Part shown: positions 31,571-40,423 of the stretch, piece by piece
Position numbering within the stretch: the stretch's first letter is position 1
How the letters are laid out: each line of letters starts with the position of its first letter
NCBI RefSeq assembly: GCF_009707325.1
Contig: NZ_CP046103.1
Coordinates: 5,096,951 to 5,160,950, forward strand
Direction: 5' to 3'
Length of the DNA: 64,000 nt
Source of the DNA: Pseudomonas sp. IB20
GTDB lineage: Bacteria; Pseudomonadota; Gammaproteobacteria; Pseudomonadales; Pseudomonadaceae
Notes under the pieces: generated by a model
The model's input: only the letters and a program-made list of their open reading frames with translations
What the model was told of the DNA's origin: nothing
Databases searched by the model: none
Translations under genes and position numbers: made by a program

Positions 31571-31599
31571 CCGGCACCGACCAACAACGTCGGCGCCGG
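31571..31599 (-). terminator. Terminator or attenuator between ridA and dadX
   Basis: On the minus strand an 11-pair stem (31599-31589 with 31581-31571, one G-U pair) and a seven-base loop are followed by TTTTTCTTC. It starts 16 bases after the ridA stop and about 36 bases before the dadX start. It should reduce read-through into dadX. Confidence 0.75.
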
Positions 31600-31614
31600 G
31601 AGAGGGATCTGGGT

Positions 31615-31968
31615 TTAAGGCAGCGCGGCCACGACGGACAGCTCTACCAGAATTTCCGGTTCGCACAGCTTGGCTTCGACCGTGGCACGGGCCGGGGCGA
31701 CGCCTTTAGGCAGCCACTTGTCCCACACCGCGTTCATACCGGCGAAGTCGGCGTCGATGTCTTTCAGGTAGATCGTCACCGACAGCAACTTGGTTTTGTC
31801 GGTGCCGGCCAAGTCCAGCAGACGCTCGATATTGGCCAGGGTTTCACGGGTCTGCTGTTCAATCCCGGCACTCATGTCGTCGCCGACTTGCCCTGCCAGA
31901 TACACGGTACCGCTGTGAACAACGATCTGGCTCATGCGCTCATTGGTGAGCTGGCGCTGGATGGACAT
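31615..31968 (-). CDS. RidA family enamine/imine deaminase (dad operon)
   Basis: 117 aa RidA/YER057c/UK114 protein. The conserved GQVGDD and the C-terminal PARATVEAKLCEPEILVELSVVAAL (arginine that binds the carboxylate, plus the trailing glutamate) are present. RidA enzymes hydrolyse reactive enamines and imines. DadA makes 2-iminopropanoate from D-alanine, a direct substrate, and the gene is placed straight after dadA. Its ATG at 31968 lies 29 bases inside dadA in another frame, indicating translational coupling. Confidence 0.92.
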   Translation of the reverse strand: MSIQRQLTNERMSQIVVHSGTVYLAGQVGDDMSAGIEQQTRETLANIERLLDLAGTDKTKLLSVTIYLKDIDADFAGMNAVWDKWLPKGVAPARATVEAKLCEPEILVELSVVAALP

Positions 31969-33241
31969 GTTTTGCGGACTCCTGGTGGTTGCCGTAACGG
32001 GAAATATCGAGGCCTTCGGCGCTGATCTGTGGCGTCCTCGAAGCCATCAGGTCGGCCAACAAACGACCAGAGCCACAGGCCATGGTCCAGCCGAGCGTGC
32101 CGTGGCCGGTATTCAGGAACAGGTTCTTGAAGGGCGTGGCACCGACAATCGGCGTGCCGTCGGGTGTGGTCGGGCGCAGGCCGGTCCAGAACGTGGCTTC
32201 GGTCAAATCGCCGCCCTGAGGATAAAGGTCGTTGACGATCATCTCCAGGGTTTCGCGTCGACGCGGGTTAAGCGACAGGTCAAAACCGGCTATTTCAGCC
32301 ATGCCGCCGACGCGGATGCGGTTGTCGAAACGGGTGATCGCGACCTTGTAGGTCTCGTCGAGAATGGTCGAAGTCGGCGCCATCGCCGGGTTGGTGATCG
32401 GCACGGTCAGCGAGTAACCCTTGAGCGGGTACACCGGCGCCTTGATCCCCAGCGGCTTGAGCAGTTTCGACGAGTAGCTGCCCAGAGCCAGCACGTAGCG
32501 GTCGGCGGTTTCCAGCTTGCCGTCGACCCACACGCCGTTGATACGGTCGCCTGCGTAGTCGAGGCGCTGGATGTCCTGATCGAAGCGAAATTCCACGCCC
32601 AGCTGTTTGCACATCTCCACCAGGCGCGTGGTGAACATCTGGCAGTCGCCCGTCTGGTCATTCGGCAGGCGCAGGGCGCCAGCGAGGATGTCGGTGACAC
32701 TGGCCAATGCTGGCTCAACGCGGGCGATACCGGCCCGGTCGAGCAACTCGAACGGCACGCCGGATTCTTTCAGCACGGCGATGTCTTTGGCCGCGCCATC
32801 CAGTTGGGCCTGGGTGCGGAACAGTTGAGTCGTACCGAGGCTGCGGCCTTCGTAGGCAATGCCGGTTTCAGCGCGCAGCTCGTCGAGGCAGTCGCGGCTG
32901 TACTCGGACAGGCGGACCATACGTTCCTTGTTCACCGCATAGCGGCTGGCCGTGCAGTTGCGCAGCATCTGCGCCATCCACAGGTATTGATCGATATCGG
33001 TGGTGGCCTTGATCGCCAGCGGCGCGTGGCGTTGCAGCAACCACTTGATCGCCTTGAGCGGCACGCCCGGCGCGGCCCATGGCGAGGCATACCCTGGAGA
33101 CACTTGGCCGGCGTTGGCGAAACTGGTTTCCATGGCAGCAGCAGGCTGACGGTCGACCACAACGACTTCAAAGCCGGCCCGCGCCAAATAGTAGGCACTG
33201 GTCACCCCAATGACGCCGCTACCCAAGACCAGAACGCGCAT
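31940..33241 (-). CDS. dadA: D-amino acid dehydrogenase small subunit
   Basis: 433 aa flavoprotein. The FAD-binding Rossmann motif is VLGSGVIGVTSAYYLARAGFEV at the N-terminus; C-terminal motif is GTPIVGATPFKNLFLNTGHGTLGWTMACGSGRLLADL. It oxidises D-alanine to pyruvate and ammonia and passes electrons to the quinone pool at the inner membrane. First gene of the dadA-ridA(-dadX) unit, divergent from dadR. A candidate sigma-70 promoter lies at 33331-33359. Confidence 0.97.
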   Translation of the reverse strand: MRVLVLGSGVIGVTSAYYLARAGFEVVVVDRQPAAAMETSFANAGQVSPGYASPWAAPGVPLKAIKWLLQRHAPLAIKATTDIDQYLWMAQMLRNCTASRYAVNKERMVRLSEYSRDCLDELRAETGIAYEGRSLGTTQLFRTQAQLDGAAKDIAVLKESGVPFELLDRAGIARVEPALASVTDILAGALRLPNDQTGDCQMFTTRLVEMCKQLGVEFRFDQDIQRLDYAGDRINGVWVDGKLETADRYVLALGSYSSKLLKPLGIKAPVYPLKGYSLTVPITNPAMAPTSTILDETYKVAITRFDNRIRVGGMAEIAGFDLSLNPRRRETLEMIVNDLYPQGGDLTEATFWTGLRPTTPDGTPIVGATPFKNLFLNTGHGTLGWTMACGSGRLLADLMASRTPQISAEGLDISRYGNHQESAKHVHPAPAHQ

Positions 33242-33330
33242 TTTTATATCCTCATCACGGGCTTAGCCGCTGACGTGTGTTATTCGAGCAATGATGAGCG
33301 CAGTGTAAAAAACAATGACCAGTGCATTTC

Positions 33331-33359
33331 ACTATATAAATGCCTATATTTGGCGACAA
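33331..33359 (-). promoter_or_regulatory. Candidate dadA promoter
   Basis: On the minus strand TTGTCG (33359-33354), a 17-base spacer and TATAGT (33336-33331) fit a sigma-70 promoter about 90 bases before the dadA ATG. Confidence 0.5.
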
Positions 33360-33370
33360 TTCTCGGCAAA
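33349..33370. promoter_or_regulatory. Imperfect palindrome, possible DadR (Lrp-type) operator
   Basis: TTTGGCGA (33349-33356) and TCGGCAAA (33363-33370) are inverted with seven of eight pairs, around an AT-containing core CAATTC. It overlaps the candidate dadA -35 and lies 28 bases before dadR, so one protein bound here could control both directions. Confidence 0.4.
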
Positions 33371-33397
33371 AACCCTTTTCACAGAGGCGTATCCCCT

Positions 33398-33886
33398 ATG
33401 CGTACCAACACCCAGACCAAGCGGGAGCTGGACAAGATCGACCGCAATATCCTGCGCATCCTGCAAACCGACGGGCGTATTTCGTTCACGGAGCTGGGTG
33501 AAAAAGTCGGGCTGTCGACCACGCCGTGCACCGAACGCGTACGCCGCCTGGAGCGCGAAGGGATCATCATGGGCTACAACGCGCGGCTCAACCCGCAGCA
33601 TTTGAAGGGGAGTTTGCTGGTATTTGTCGAGATCAGCCTCGATTACAAGTCCGGCGACACTTTTGAAGAGTTCCGCCGTGCGGTGTTGAAACTGCCGCAT
33701 GTGCTGGAGTGCCACCTGGTGTCAGGCGACTTCGACTACTTGGTGAAAGCGCGGATTTCCGAGATGGCCTCGTACCGCAAATTGCTGGGCGATATCTTGC
33801 TCAAGCTGCCCCATGTGCGGGAATCCAAGAGTTATATCGTGATGGAAGAGGTGAAAGAGAGCCTGAACCTGCCGATCCCGGATTAA
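33398..33886 (+). CDS. dadR: Lrp/AsnC regulator of the dad operon
   Basis: 162 aa. Helix-turn-helix at residues 12-60 (LDKIDRNILRILQTDGRISFTELGEKVGLSTTPCTERVRRLEREGII), then the RAM ligand-binding domain (LLVFVEISLDYKSGDTFEEFRRAVLKLPHVLECHLVSGDFDYLVKARI). It corresponds to the Lrp-type activator of dadAX (PA5308, DadR), which responds to L-alanine and valine. Divergent from dadA. The ATG at 33398 is the usual family start. Confidence 0.92.
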   Translation: MRTNTQTKRELDKIDRNILRILQTDGRISFTELGEKVGLSTTPCTERVRRLEREGIIMGYNARLNPQHLKGSLLVFVEISLDYKSGDTFEEFRRAVLKLPHVLECHLVSGDFDYLVKARISEMASYRKLLGDILLKLPHVRESKSYIVMEEVKESLNLPIPD

Positions 33887-33911
33887 CGGATACGCCGCGA
33901 TCAAGGTGGCT

Positions 33912-34265
33912 CTAGACCAGCACCTGCCGGGTGCTCGCCATGTATTCATGGATCTGCTTTTCTACTCGCGGATGAATCAGCTCCACCGGCCCCCGCCCAT
34001 TGGGGCACGGCAAGGTCTTGGTGGTACCAAACAACCGACAGATCAACGGCCGCTCGTCATACACCGTGCAGCCATTTGGCCCGAGGTGTACGCAGTTCAG
34101 CTCGTCCATGGCCGCGTCCTGCTCAGCAGCGGTCTTACGTGGCAGTCGCGACATTTCTTCGGGCGATGTGGTCACCGGCCCACAGCAGTCGTGGCAGCCG
34201 GGGACGCACTCGAACGAAGGAATCTGTCGGCGCAGCGCGCTGATTTTCTGGCTGTTGCAACTCAT
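33912..34265 (-). CDS. YkgJ family cysteine-cluster protein
   Basis: 117 aa. Cysteines follow the YkgJ/UPF0153 pattern: CVPGCHDCCGP near residue 20, then LNCVHLGPNGCTVYDERPLICRLFG, then LPCPNG. This set probably binds zinc or an iron-sulfur cluster. No catalytic role is established. It converges on dadR with a 25-base gap and is divergent from pauB. Confidence 0.88.
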   Translation of the reverse strand: MSCNSQKISALRRQIPSFECVPGCHDCCGPVTTSPEEMSRLPRKTAAEQDAAMDELNCVHLGPNGCTVYDERPLICRLFGTTKTLPCPNGRGPVELIHPRVEKQIHEYMASTRQVLV

Positions 34266-34380
34266 CGAAACACGTACCGAACGGCGAATAGGCGTTGATT
34301 CTGACGCAAAACGCCCTGCGCAGACAGCTTCGTCCGACCGCTGTATCCTGCGTCAAATTTTCCAAACAGGGATGCTCCCC

Positions 34381-35673
34381 ATGACCGCCAGCGCCCGGCA
34401 CACCGCTTCCTACTACGCCGCCAGCAGCGTCCCACAACCCGACTGCCCGGCGTTGGCGGGCGAAGTCAGCGCCGATGTGTGCGTGATTGGCGGTGGTTAT
34501 TCCGGGCTTAACACGGCGCTGGAGCTGGCCGAGCGCGGTTTTAGCGTGGTGTTGCTGGAGGCGCGCAAAATCGGCTGGGGCGCCAGTGGCCGTAATGGCG
34601 GCCAGCTGATTCGTGGCGTCGGCCATGGCCTGGACCAGTTCGCCAATGTGATCGGCAGCGACGGCGTACGCCAGATGAAGCTGATGGGCCTGGAAGCCGT
34701 GGAGATCGTGCGCGAACGCGTCGAGCGCTATCAGATCCCCTGCGACCTGACGTGGGGCTATTGCGACCTGGCGAACAAACCTCAGCATCTGCACGACCTG
34801 GCCGAGGACGCCGAAGAATTGCGCAGCCTCGGCTATCGCCATGAAGTGCGCCTGCTGCAAGCCAGCGAGATGAGCAGCGTGGTCGGCTCTGACCGCTACG
34901 TGGGCGGCATGATCGACATGGGCTCCGGCCACCTGCACCCGCTGAACCTGGCCCTCGGTGAAGCCGCCGCCGCGCAGCAGTTGGGCGTGAAGCTGTTCGA
35001 GCAGTCCGAAGTGACGCGCATCGACTACGGCCCCGAGGTCAACGTGCACACCGCCCTTGGCAATGTGCGCGCCAAGACCCTGGTGCTGGCCTGTAACGCT
35101 TACCTCAATGGCCTGAACCCACACCTGAGCGGCAAAGTGCTGCCCGCCGGCAGTTACATCATCGCCACCGAGCCGTTGAGCGAAGCACAAGCCGCCAACC
35201 TGTTGCCGCAGAACATGGCTGTGTGTGATCAGCGGGTGACGGTGGATTACTTCCGGTTATCCGCCGACCGCCGCCTGTTGTTTGGCGGTGCCTGCCACTA
35301 TTCCGGACGCGACCCTCAGGACATCGGCGCCTACATGCGCCCGAAGATGCTCAAGGTGTTTCCACAACTGGCCGACGTGAAGATCGACTACCAGTGGGGC
35401 GGCATGATCGGCATCGGCGCCAACCGCCTGCCGCAGATTGGCCGGCTGGCCGACCAGCCTAACGTGTATTACGCCCAGGCCTACGCCGGCCACGGCCTCA
35501 ACGCCACGCACCTGGCCGGCAAGCTGCTGGCCGAGGCGATCCGCGGCCAGCAGCAGGGCCGTTTCGATTTGTTCGCCCAGGTGCCGCACATCACCTTCCC
35601 CGGCGGTAAACATTTGCGTTCGCCGCTGCTGGCGCTGGGGATGCTCTGGCACCGGTTCAAAGAGCTGATCTGA
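34381..35673 (+). CDS. pauB: FAD-dependent gamma-glutamylpolyamine oxidoreductase (PauB-type)
   Basis: 430 aa. N-terminal FAD motif DVCVIGGGYSGLNTALELAERGFSVVLLEA (about residues 32-61), the GWGASGRNGGQLI motif of DadA/PuuB oxidases, and a C-terminal YAQAYAGHGLNATHLAGKLLAEAI. It corresponds to PA5309 (PauB4), which oxidises gamma-glutamyl putrescine in polyamine catabolism. The aldehyde product would be a substrate for the KauB dehydrogenase encoded at 40.6-42.1 kb. ATG 34381 has AGGGA eight bases upstream; ATG 34372 is an alternative. Stop TGA is directly back-to-back with the next gene's stop (TGATCA). Confidence 0.87.
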   Translation: MTASARHTASYYAASSVPQPDCPALAGEVSADVCVIGGGYSGLNTALELAERGFSVVLLEARKIGWGASGRNGGQLIRGVGHGLDQFANVIGSDGVRQMKLMGLEAVEIVRERVERYQIPCDLTWGYCDLANKPQHLHDLAEDAEELRSLGYRHEVRLLQASEMSSVVGSDRYVGGMIDMGSGHLHPLNLALGEAAAAQQLGVKLFEQSEVTRIDYGPEVNVHTALGNVRAKTLVLACNAYLNGLNPHLSGKVLPAGSYIIATEPLSEAQAANLLPQNMAVCDQRVTVDYFRLSADRRLLFGGACHYSGRDPQDIGAYMRPKMLKVFPQLADVKIDYQWGGMIGIGANRLPQIGRLADQPNVYYAQAYAGHGLNATHLAGKLLAEAIRGQQQGRFDLFAQVPHITFPGGKHLRSPLLALGMLWHRFKELI

Positions 35674-35898
35674 TCAATCGCGCCAGAACGGTTTCAGGCC
35701 TTCCTGGCGCGCTTGTTCGGCGGTCAGCCCAACGTCGCGCAGTTGCTCGCGGGTCAAATGCAGCAAGGCTTTGCGCGTGTGGCGGCGGTGCCAGAACAGG
35801 CTCCATCGGCTGATATCGCGCGGCGCCGTCCCCCGCTCCTGCCCTGCCTGCAACTCCTGACTGTGTAGCATCAGACGCACATCGCTTATGCCGCTCAT
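35674..35898 (-). CDS. DUF1127 small protein
   Basis: 74 aa. The C-terminal RWSLFWHRRHTRKALLHLTREQLRDVGLTAEQARQEGLKPFWRD is the DUF1127 (YjiS-like) arginine-rich motif that starts with an aromatic W and ends in the LTxxQLxDIGL turn. Related small proteins affect RNA turnover or phosphate and carbon metabolism in alphaproteobacteria; the role here is unknown. ATG 35898 has a strong GAGGGG ribosome site; an open frame extends 19 codons further upstream. Confidence 0.85.
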   Translation of the reverse strand: MSGISDVRLMLHSQELQAGQERGTAPRDISRWSLFWHRRHTRKALLHLTREQLRDVGLTAEQARQEGLKPFWRD

Positions 35899-36064
35899 TT
35901 TGCTGCCCCTCATTTGCTTGTTGCCATGAGTGACTAGAGTGAGCGCGCACGCCAAACCATTACAGATTCAACCCATCTTTATTAAATCCATACAGATGCT
36001 GCCCAAGGGTGCCTGAATCCTGTATTTTCCCGGTATCTGTACTGGTCCCTCGGGAGTGACCGCC

Positions 36065-37489
36065 ATGACCCTTTACGTCAACCTCGCCGAATTGCTGGGC
36101 ACTCGCATCGAACAGGGCTTCTACCGCCCCGGCGATCGTTTGCCCTCTGTACGAGCCTTGAGCGTGGAACACGGGGTCAGCCTGAGCACCGTGCAACAAG
36201 CCTATCGCTTGCTGGAAGACAACGGCCTGGCAATGCCCAAGCCCAAGTCCGGCTACTTTGTACCCGTTGGGCGCGAGCTGCCGGCGCTGCCCGAGGTAGG
36301 CCGCCCGGCCCAGCGCCCGGTGGAGATTTCCCAGTGGGATCAGGTGCTGGAACTGATTCGCGCGGTGCCCCGCAAAGACGTCATACAGATGGGCCGGGGC
36401 ATGCCGGATGTATTGTCGCCGACCCTGAAACCCTTGCTGCGCAGCCTTGCACGGGTGAGTCGCCGCCAGGATCTGCCGGGGCTGTATTACGACAACATCC
36501 TCGGCTGTATGGAATTACGCGAACAGATTGCGCGACTGTCATTGGATTCCGGCTGCCAACTGACGGCCGAAGACATTGTGATCACCACAGGTTGCCACGA
36601 GGCGCTGTCCGCCAGCATCCATGCCATTTGCGAGCCGGGCGATATCGTTGCCGTGGACTCGCCGAGCTTCCATGGCGCCATGCAGACCCTCAAGGGCCTG
36701 GGCATGAAAGCCTTGGAAATCCCGACGGACCCGGTCACTGGCATCAGCCTCGAAGCACTGGAGCTTGCCCTGGAACAGTGGCCGATCAAGGTCATCCAGC
36801 TGACGCCCAACTGCAATAACCCCTTGGGCTACATCATGCCGGAGGCGCGCAAACGCGCGTTGCTGACCCTGGCCCAGCGCTTTGACGTGGCGATCATCGA
36901 AGACGATGTGTATGGCGAGTTGGCCTACAGCTACCCACGCCCACGCACGATCAAATCCTTCGACGAGGACGGCCGCGTGCTGCTGTGCAGCTCGTTCTCG
37001 AAAACCCTGGCGCCAGGCTTGCGTATCGGCTGGGTTGCGCCCGGGCGATACCTGGAGCGGGTGCTGCACATGAAATACATCAGCACCGGTTCCACTGCGA
37101 CCCAACCGCAGATCGCCATCGCCGAATTCCTCAAAAACGGCCACTTCGAGCCACATTTGCGGCGGATGCGCACCCAATACCAGCGTAATCGCGACCTGAT
37201 GCTCGACTGGGTCAGCCGCTATTTCCCGGCAGGCACACGCGCCAGTCGGCCCCAGGGCAGCTTCATGCTGTGGATCGAGCTGCCAGAAGGCTTCGACACC
37301 CTCAAGCTCAACCGCGTGCTAGTGGAACAAGGCGTACAGGTGGCGGTGGGCAGCATTTTTTCCGCTTCCGGCAAGTACCGTAACTGCCTGCGCATGAACT
37401 ACGCTGCCAAGCCAACCGCGCAGATCGAAGAAGCGGTGCGCAAGGTCGGCGCCGCCGCGATCAAGATGCTTGCCGAGGCGTCAGACTGA
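36065..37489 (+). CDS. MocR-type regulator: GntR HTH fused to aminotransferase-like domain
   Basis: 474 aa. Winged helix-turn-helix of GntR type at residues 5-72 (LYVNLAELLGTRIEQGFYRPGDRLPSVRALSVEHGVSLSTVQQAYRLLEDNGL), linker, then a fold type I aminotransferase domain with PLP-lysine motif SSFSKTLAPGLRIGW and NPLGYIM. MocR proteins use PLP as a sensor of amines or amino acids. The target is unknown; neighbouring pauB, phospholipase and carrier genes are candidates. ATG 36065 has GGGAG eight bases before it; a GTG at 36056 is in frame. Confidence 0.88.
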   Translation: MTLYVNLAELLGTRIEQGFYRPGDRLPSVRALSVEHGVSLSTVQQAYRLLEDNGLAMPKPKSGYFVPVGRELPALPEVGRPAQRPVEISQWDQVLELIRAVPRKDVIQMGRGMPDVLSPTLKPLLRSLARVSRRQDLPGLYYDNILGCMELREQIARLSLDSGCQLTAEDIVITTGCHEALSASIHAICEPGDIVAVDSPSFHGAMQTLKGLGMKALEIPTDPVTGISLEALELALEQWPIKVIQLTPNCNNPLGYIMPEARKRALLTLAQRFDVAIIEDDVYGELAYSYPRPRTIKSFDEDGRVLLCSSFSKTLAPGLRIGWVAPGRYLERVLHMKYISTGSTATQPQIAIAEFLKNGHFEPHLRRMRTQYQRNRDLMLDWVSRYFPAGTRASRPQGSFMLWIELPEGFDTLKLNRVLVEQGVQVAVGSIFSASGKYRNCLRMNYAAKPTAQIEEAVRKVGAAAIKMLAEASD

Positions 37490-37549
37490 CCTTTCGCCGG
37501 AATTGGCCGTCATATGCCCAACCGCCCTGACCTGGAAGCAGCGCCCTTG

Positions 37550-39118
37550 ATGACTCGACGGCTTTTACCGTTTTTCCTGCTGGGCGCCCTGGCCCTGGGC
37601 GGCTGCGCTACGGTCGATACGCCGCGCGTGCCCAGCGACGCCCTGCCCGCCGCCCAATCGTCGTTCGGCCGCTCGATCCAGGCGCAGGCGGCGCCGTATC
37701 AGGGCCGCTCAGGCTTTCGCCTGCTGCCCAACAGCAGTGAAGCCTTCATGGCCCGCGCCGAACTGATCCGTAACGCCCAAAGCAGCCTCGACCTGCAGTA
37801 CTACATCGTCCACGACGGCATCAGCACGCGCATGCTGGTGGATGAACTGCTCAAGGCCGCCGACCGTGGCGTGCGCGTGCGCATCCTGCTGGACGACACC
37901 ACCAGCGATGGCCTCGACCAGATCATCGCCACCCTCGCCGCCCACCCACAGATTGAAATCCGCCTGTTCAACCCGCTGCACCTGGGCCGCAGCACCGGCG
38001 TGACGCGGGCCATGGGCCGATTGTTCAACCTGTCGCTGCAACACCGGCGCATGCACAACAAGCTGTGGCTGGCGGACAACAGCGTGGCGATTGTCGGCGG
38101 GCGCAACCTGGGCGACGAGTATTTCGACGCCGAGCCCAACCTGAACTTCACCGATATCGACATGCTCAGCGTCGGCCCGGTGGCTGAGCAGCTCGGCCAC
38201 AGTTTTGATCAGTACTGGAACAGCGCGCTGAGCAAGCCGATTGATGACTTCGTCTCCAACGCCCCGTCCAAACGCGACCTGGCCGCCGCACGTGTGCGCC
38301 TGCACGACTCGCTGGCCGAATCACGCCAGCAGAATCACACCCTGTATAACCGCTTGCGCACCTACCAGACCCAGCCGCGCATGGACATCTGGCGCCGCGA
38401 GCTGATCTGGGCCTGGAACCAGGCGTTGTGGGACGCGCCGAGCAAGGTGCTGGCCAAGGCCGACCCCGACCCGCGCTTGCTGCTCACCACCCAACTGGCG
38501 CCGGAGCTGGAAGGCGTCAACCATGAGCTGATCATGATTTCGGCGTACTTCGTGCCCGGCCAGCCTGGGCTGGTGTACCTGACCGGCCGCGCCGATGCGG
38601 GGGTGTCGGTGAGCCTGCTGACCAACTCACTGGAGGCCACCGACGTACCGGCCGTGCACGGCGGCTATGCGCCGTATCGCAAGGCGCTGCTGGAGCACGG
38701 CGTAAAACTTTATGAGCTGCGCCGCCAACCCGGCGACCCCAGCGCCGGCAGCGGCCCGCACTTGTTTCGCCGAGGCGCCTTCCACGGCTCGGACTCCAGC
38801 CTGCACAGCAAGGCGATGATCTTTGATCGGGAGAAGTCGTTTATCGGCTCATTCAACTTCGACCCACGTTCAGTGCTGTGGAACACCGAAGTCGGCGTGC
38901 TGGTGGACAGCCCCGAACTGGCGGAGCACGTTCGCAACCTGGCGTTGCAAGGCATGGCACCGGCCTTGAGCTACCAGGCGAAACTGCAGGACGGGCAAGT
39001 GGTGTGGGTGACCGAAGATAACGGCCAATTGCACACACTGACCGATGAACCCGGCAGTTGGTGGCGCCGGTTCAATGCCTGGTTCGCCACGTCAGTCGGC
39101 CTGGAGCGGATGCTTTAA
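37550..39118 (+). CDS. Phospholipase D-family lipoprotein
   Basis: 522 aa from ATG 37550. Signal peptide MTRRLLPFFLLGALALGGC has lipobox LGGC with lipidated C19, so the protein is membrane-anchored in the envelope. Two HKD-type catalytic motifs are present: HNKLWLADNSVAIVGGRN and HSKAMIFDREKSFIGSFN, with the characteristic GGRNLGDEYFD. Similar to ClsC/YmdC-like cardiolipin synthases or unassigned envelope phospholipases D. An in-frame ATG at 37514 would put 12 residues before the signal peptide and is less likely. Confidence 0.85.
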   Translation: MTRRLLPFFLLGALALGGCATVDTPRVPSDALPAAQSSFGRSIQAQAAPYQGRSGFRLLPNSSEAFMARAELIRNAQSSLDLQYYIVHDGISTRMLVDELLKAADRGVRVRILLDDTTSDGLDQIIATLAAHPQIEIRLFNPLHLGRSTGVTRAMGRLFNLSLQHRRMHNKLWLADNSVAIVGGRNLGDEYFDAEPNLNFTDIDMLSVGPVAEQLGHSFDQYWNSALSKPIDDFVSNAPSKRDLAAARVRLHDSLAESRQQNHTLYNRLRTYQTQPRMDIWRRELIWAWNQALWDAPSKVLAKADPDPRLLLTTQLAPELEGVNHELIMISAYFVPGQPGLVYLTGRADAGVSVSLLTNSLEATDVPAVHGGYAPYRKALLEHGVKLYELRRQPGDPSAGSGPHLFRRGAFHGSDSSLHSKAMIFDREKSFIGSFNFDPRSVLWNTEVGVLVDSPELAEHVRNLALQGMAPALSYQAKLQDGQVVWVTEDNGQLHTLTDEPGSWWRRFNAWFATSVGLERML

Positions 39119-39134
39119 GGACAGAGTAGATCCC

Positions 39135-39223
39135 TGTGGGCGCCGGGCTTGCCCGCGATGGCGGAGTGTCAGGCACTGTATTGGCAGCTGACACACCACT
39201 ATCGCAGGCAAGCCAGCTCCCAC
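39135..39223. repeat. REPIN in the convergent phospholipase/MFS gap
   Basis: Left arm tgtgggcgccgggcttgccc (39135 on) and right arm atcgcaggcaagccagctccc (to 39223). The left arm is of the CGGGCTTGCCCG variety and the right of the CTGGCTTGCCTG variety, so the hairpin has mismatches. The loop carries gtgtcaggcactg. Confidence 0.85.
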
Positions 39224-39241
39224 GGTTGATTGCATTTCAGG

Positions 39242-40384
39242 TCAGGCCGGTTGCGCGACGCCAAACGCGCCCTGGCGCAACAACAACACCACCAGCCCCA
39301 ACGCCCCGGCTGCCATCAGCCACGGCAATGCATGCCCGCTGATCCACTGGCTGCCCGCACCGGCCACCAGCGGCCCGATCAGGCAACCGATGCCCCACAA
39401 CTGCGCCACGTGGGCATTGGCGCGCACCAGCGCATCGTCGCGGTAACGCTCGCCGATCAGGATCAGCGACAAGGTGAACAACCCACCGGCACTGGCGCCG
39501 AAGACCACCCACACCGGCCAGATCAGCGGCGTGTGCAGTAACAGCGGAATCGCCAGGCTGGAGGCCAGCAACAGCAGCGCACAGCTCAAGAACAGCGTGC
39601 GTCGCGGCAGATAGTCGGCCAATGCGCCAATGGGCAATTGCAGCAACGCATCGCCGACCACCACCGTACTGACCATGGCCAAAGCAATCTCGGCCGTGAA
39701 ACCTTGCTGCAGGCAATACACCGGCAGCAGCGTCAGAATCATCGCCTCGAATGCAGCGAACAACGCCACCGCCCAGGCAATCGCCGGCAGGCCCCGGCAA
39801 AAACGCCACAGATCGCCGAAGGTGACGCTGAAGGATTCGGCCGTCGGCGCACCGGAACGCCCGAGCAACAGCAGCGGCGCGACCATCAACAGGCCCACGC
39901 CCACCCAGAAGCCGTAATCATGGTCGGTGCCGAGCACGCCCAGCAGCAATGGCCCCGACAATTGGCTCAAGGCATACGTGCAGCCATACAGCGCGACCAA
40001 GCGGCCACGCCACTGCTCCACCACCAACTGGTTGATCCAGCTTTCACCGAGGATAAACACGATGGTCAGGATCACCCCGATCATCAGCCGCAGCACCAGC
40101 CAGACCGGGTAGCTGGGCAGGATTGCCAGCAGGCCGATGGACACTGCACCGGCCCACAGGCACAAGCGCATCAGGTTGGCGGTGCCCAGCCATGAAGCCA
40201 TGCGGCTGGAGACCTTCGCGCCCAGTAGCACGCCGAAGGCCGGCATGGCTGCCATCACCCCAATGGCGAAACTGCCGTAGCCCCAGCTTTCCAGGCGCAG
40301 GGACACCAGCGGCATGCTGACGCCCAGGGCCAGGCCAACGCTGAGTACCGAGGCCAGGACGGCGAAATAAGTCGCCCAACGCAT
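39242..40384 (-). CDS. MFS transporter
   Basis: 380 aa from ATG 40384 (GGAG eight bases upstream; a GTG two codons earlier is in frame). Twelve hydrophobic segments; the first is TYFAVLASVLSVGLALGVSMPLVSLRLE, and the loop after segment two has GAKVSSRMASWLGTANLM, the MFS cytoplasmic loop. The ESWINQLVVEQWRGR segment is typical of the YcaD-like subgroup. Substrate unknown. Corresponds in position to PA5311, between the PauB-type and KauB-type genes, so amine-related transport is possible. Confidence 0.87.
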   Translation of the reverse strand: MRWATYFAVLASVLSVGLALGVSMPLVSLRLESWGYGSFAIGVMAAMPAFGVLLGAKVSSRMASWLGTANLMRLCLWAGAVSIGLLAILPSYPVWLVLRLMIGVILTIVFILGESWINQLVVEQWRGRLVALYGCTYALSQLSGPLLLGVLGTDHDYGFWVGVGLLMVAPLLLLGRSGAPTAESFSVTFGDLWRFCRGLPAIAWAVALFAAFEAMILTLLPVYCLQQGFTAEIALAMVSTVVVGDALLQLPIGALADYLPRRTLFLSCALLLLASSLAIPLLLHTPLIWPVWVVFGASAGGLFTLSLILIGERYRDDALVRANAHVAQLWGIGCLIGPLVAGAGSQWISGHALPWLMAAGALGLVVLLLRQGAFGVAQPA

Positions 40385-40423
40385 TTCCACGCTCCTGTGG
40401 ATAATTTCTGGGTTTCAAACGAA

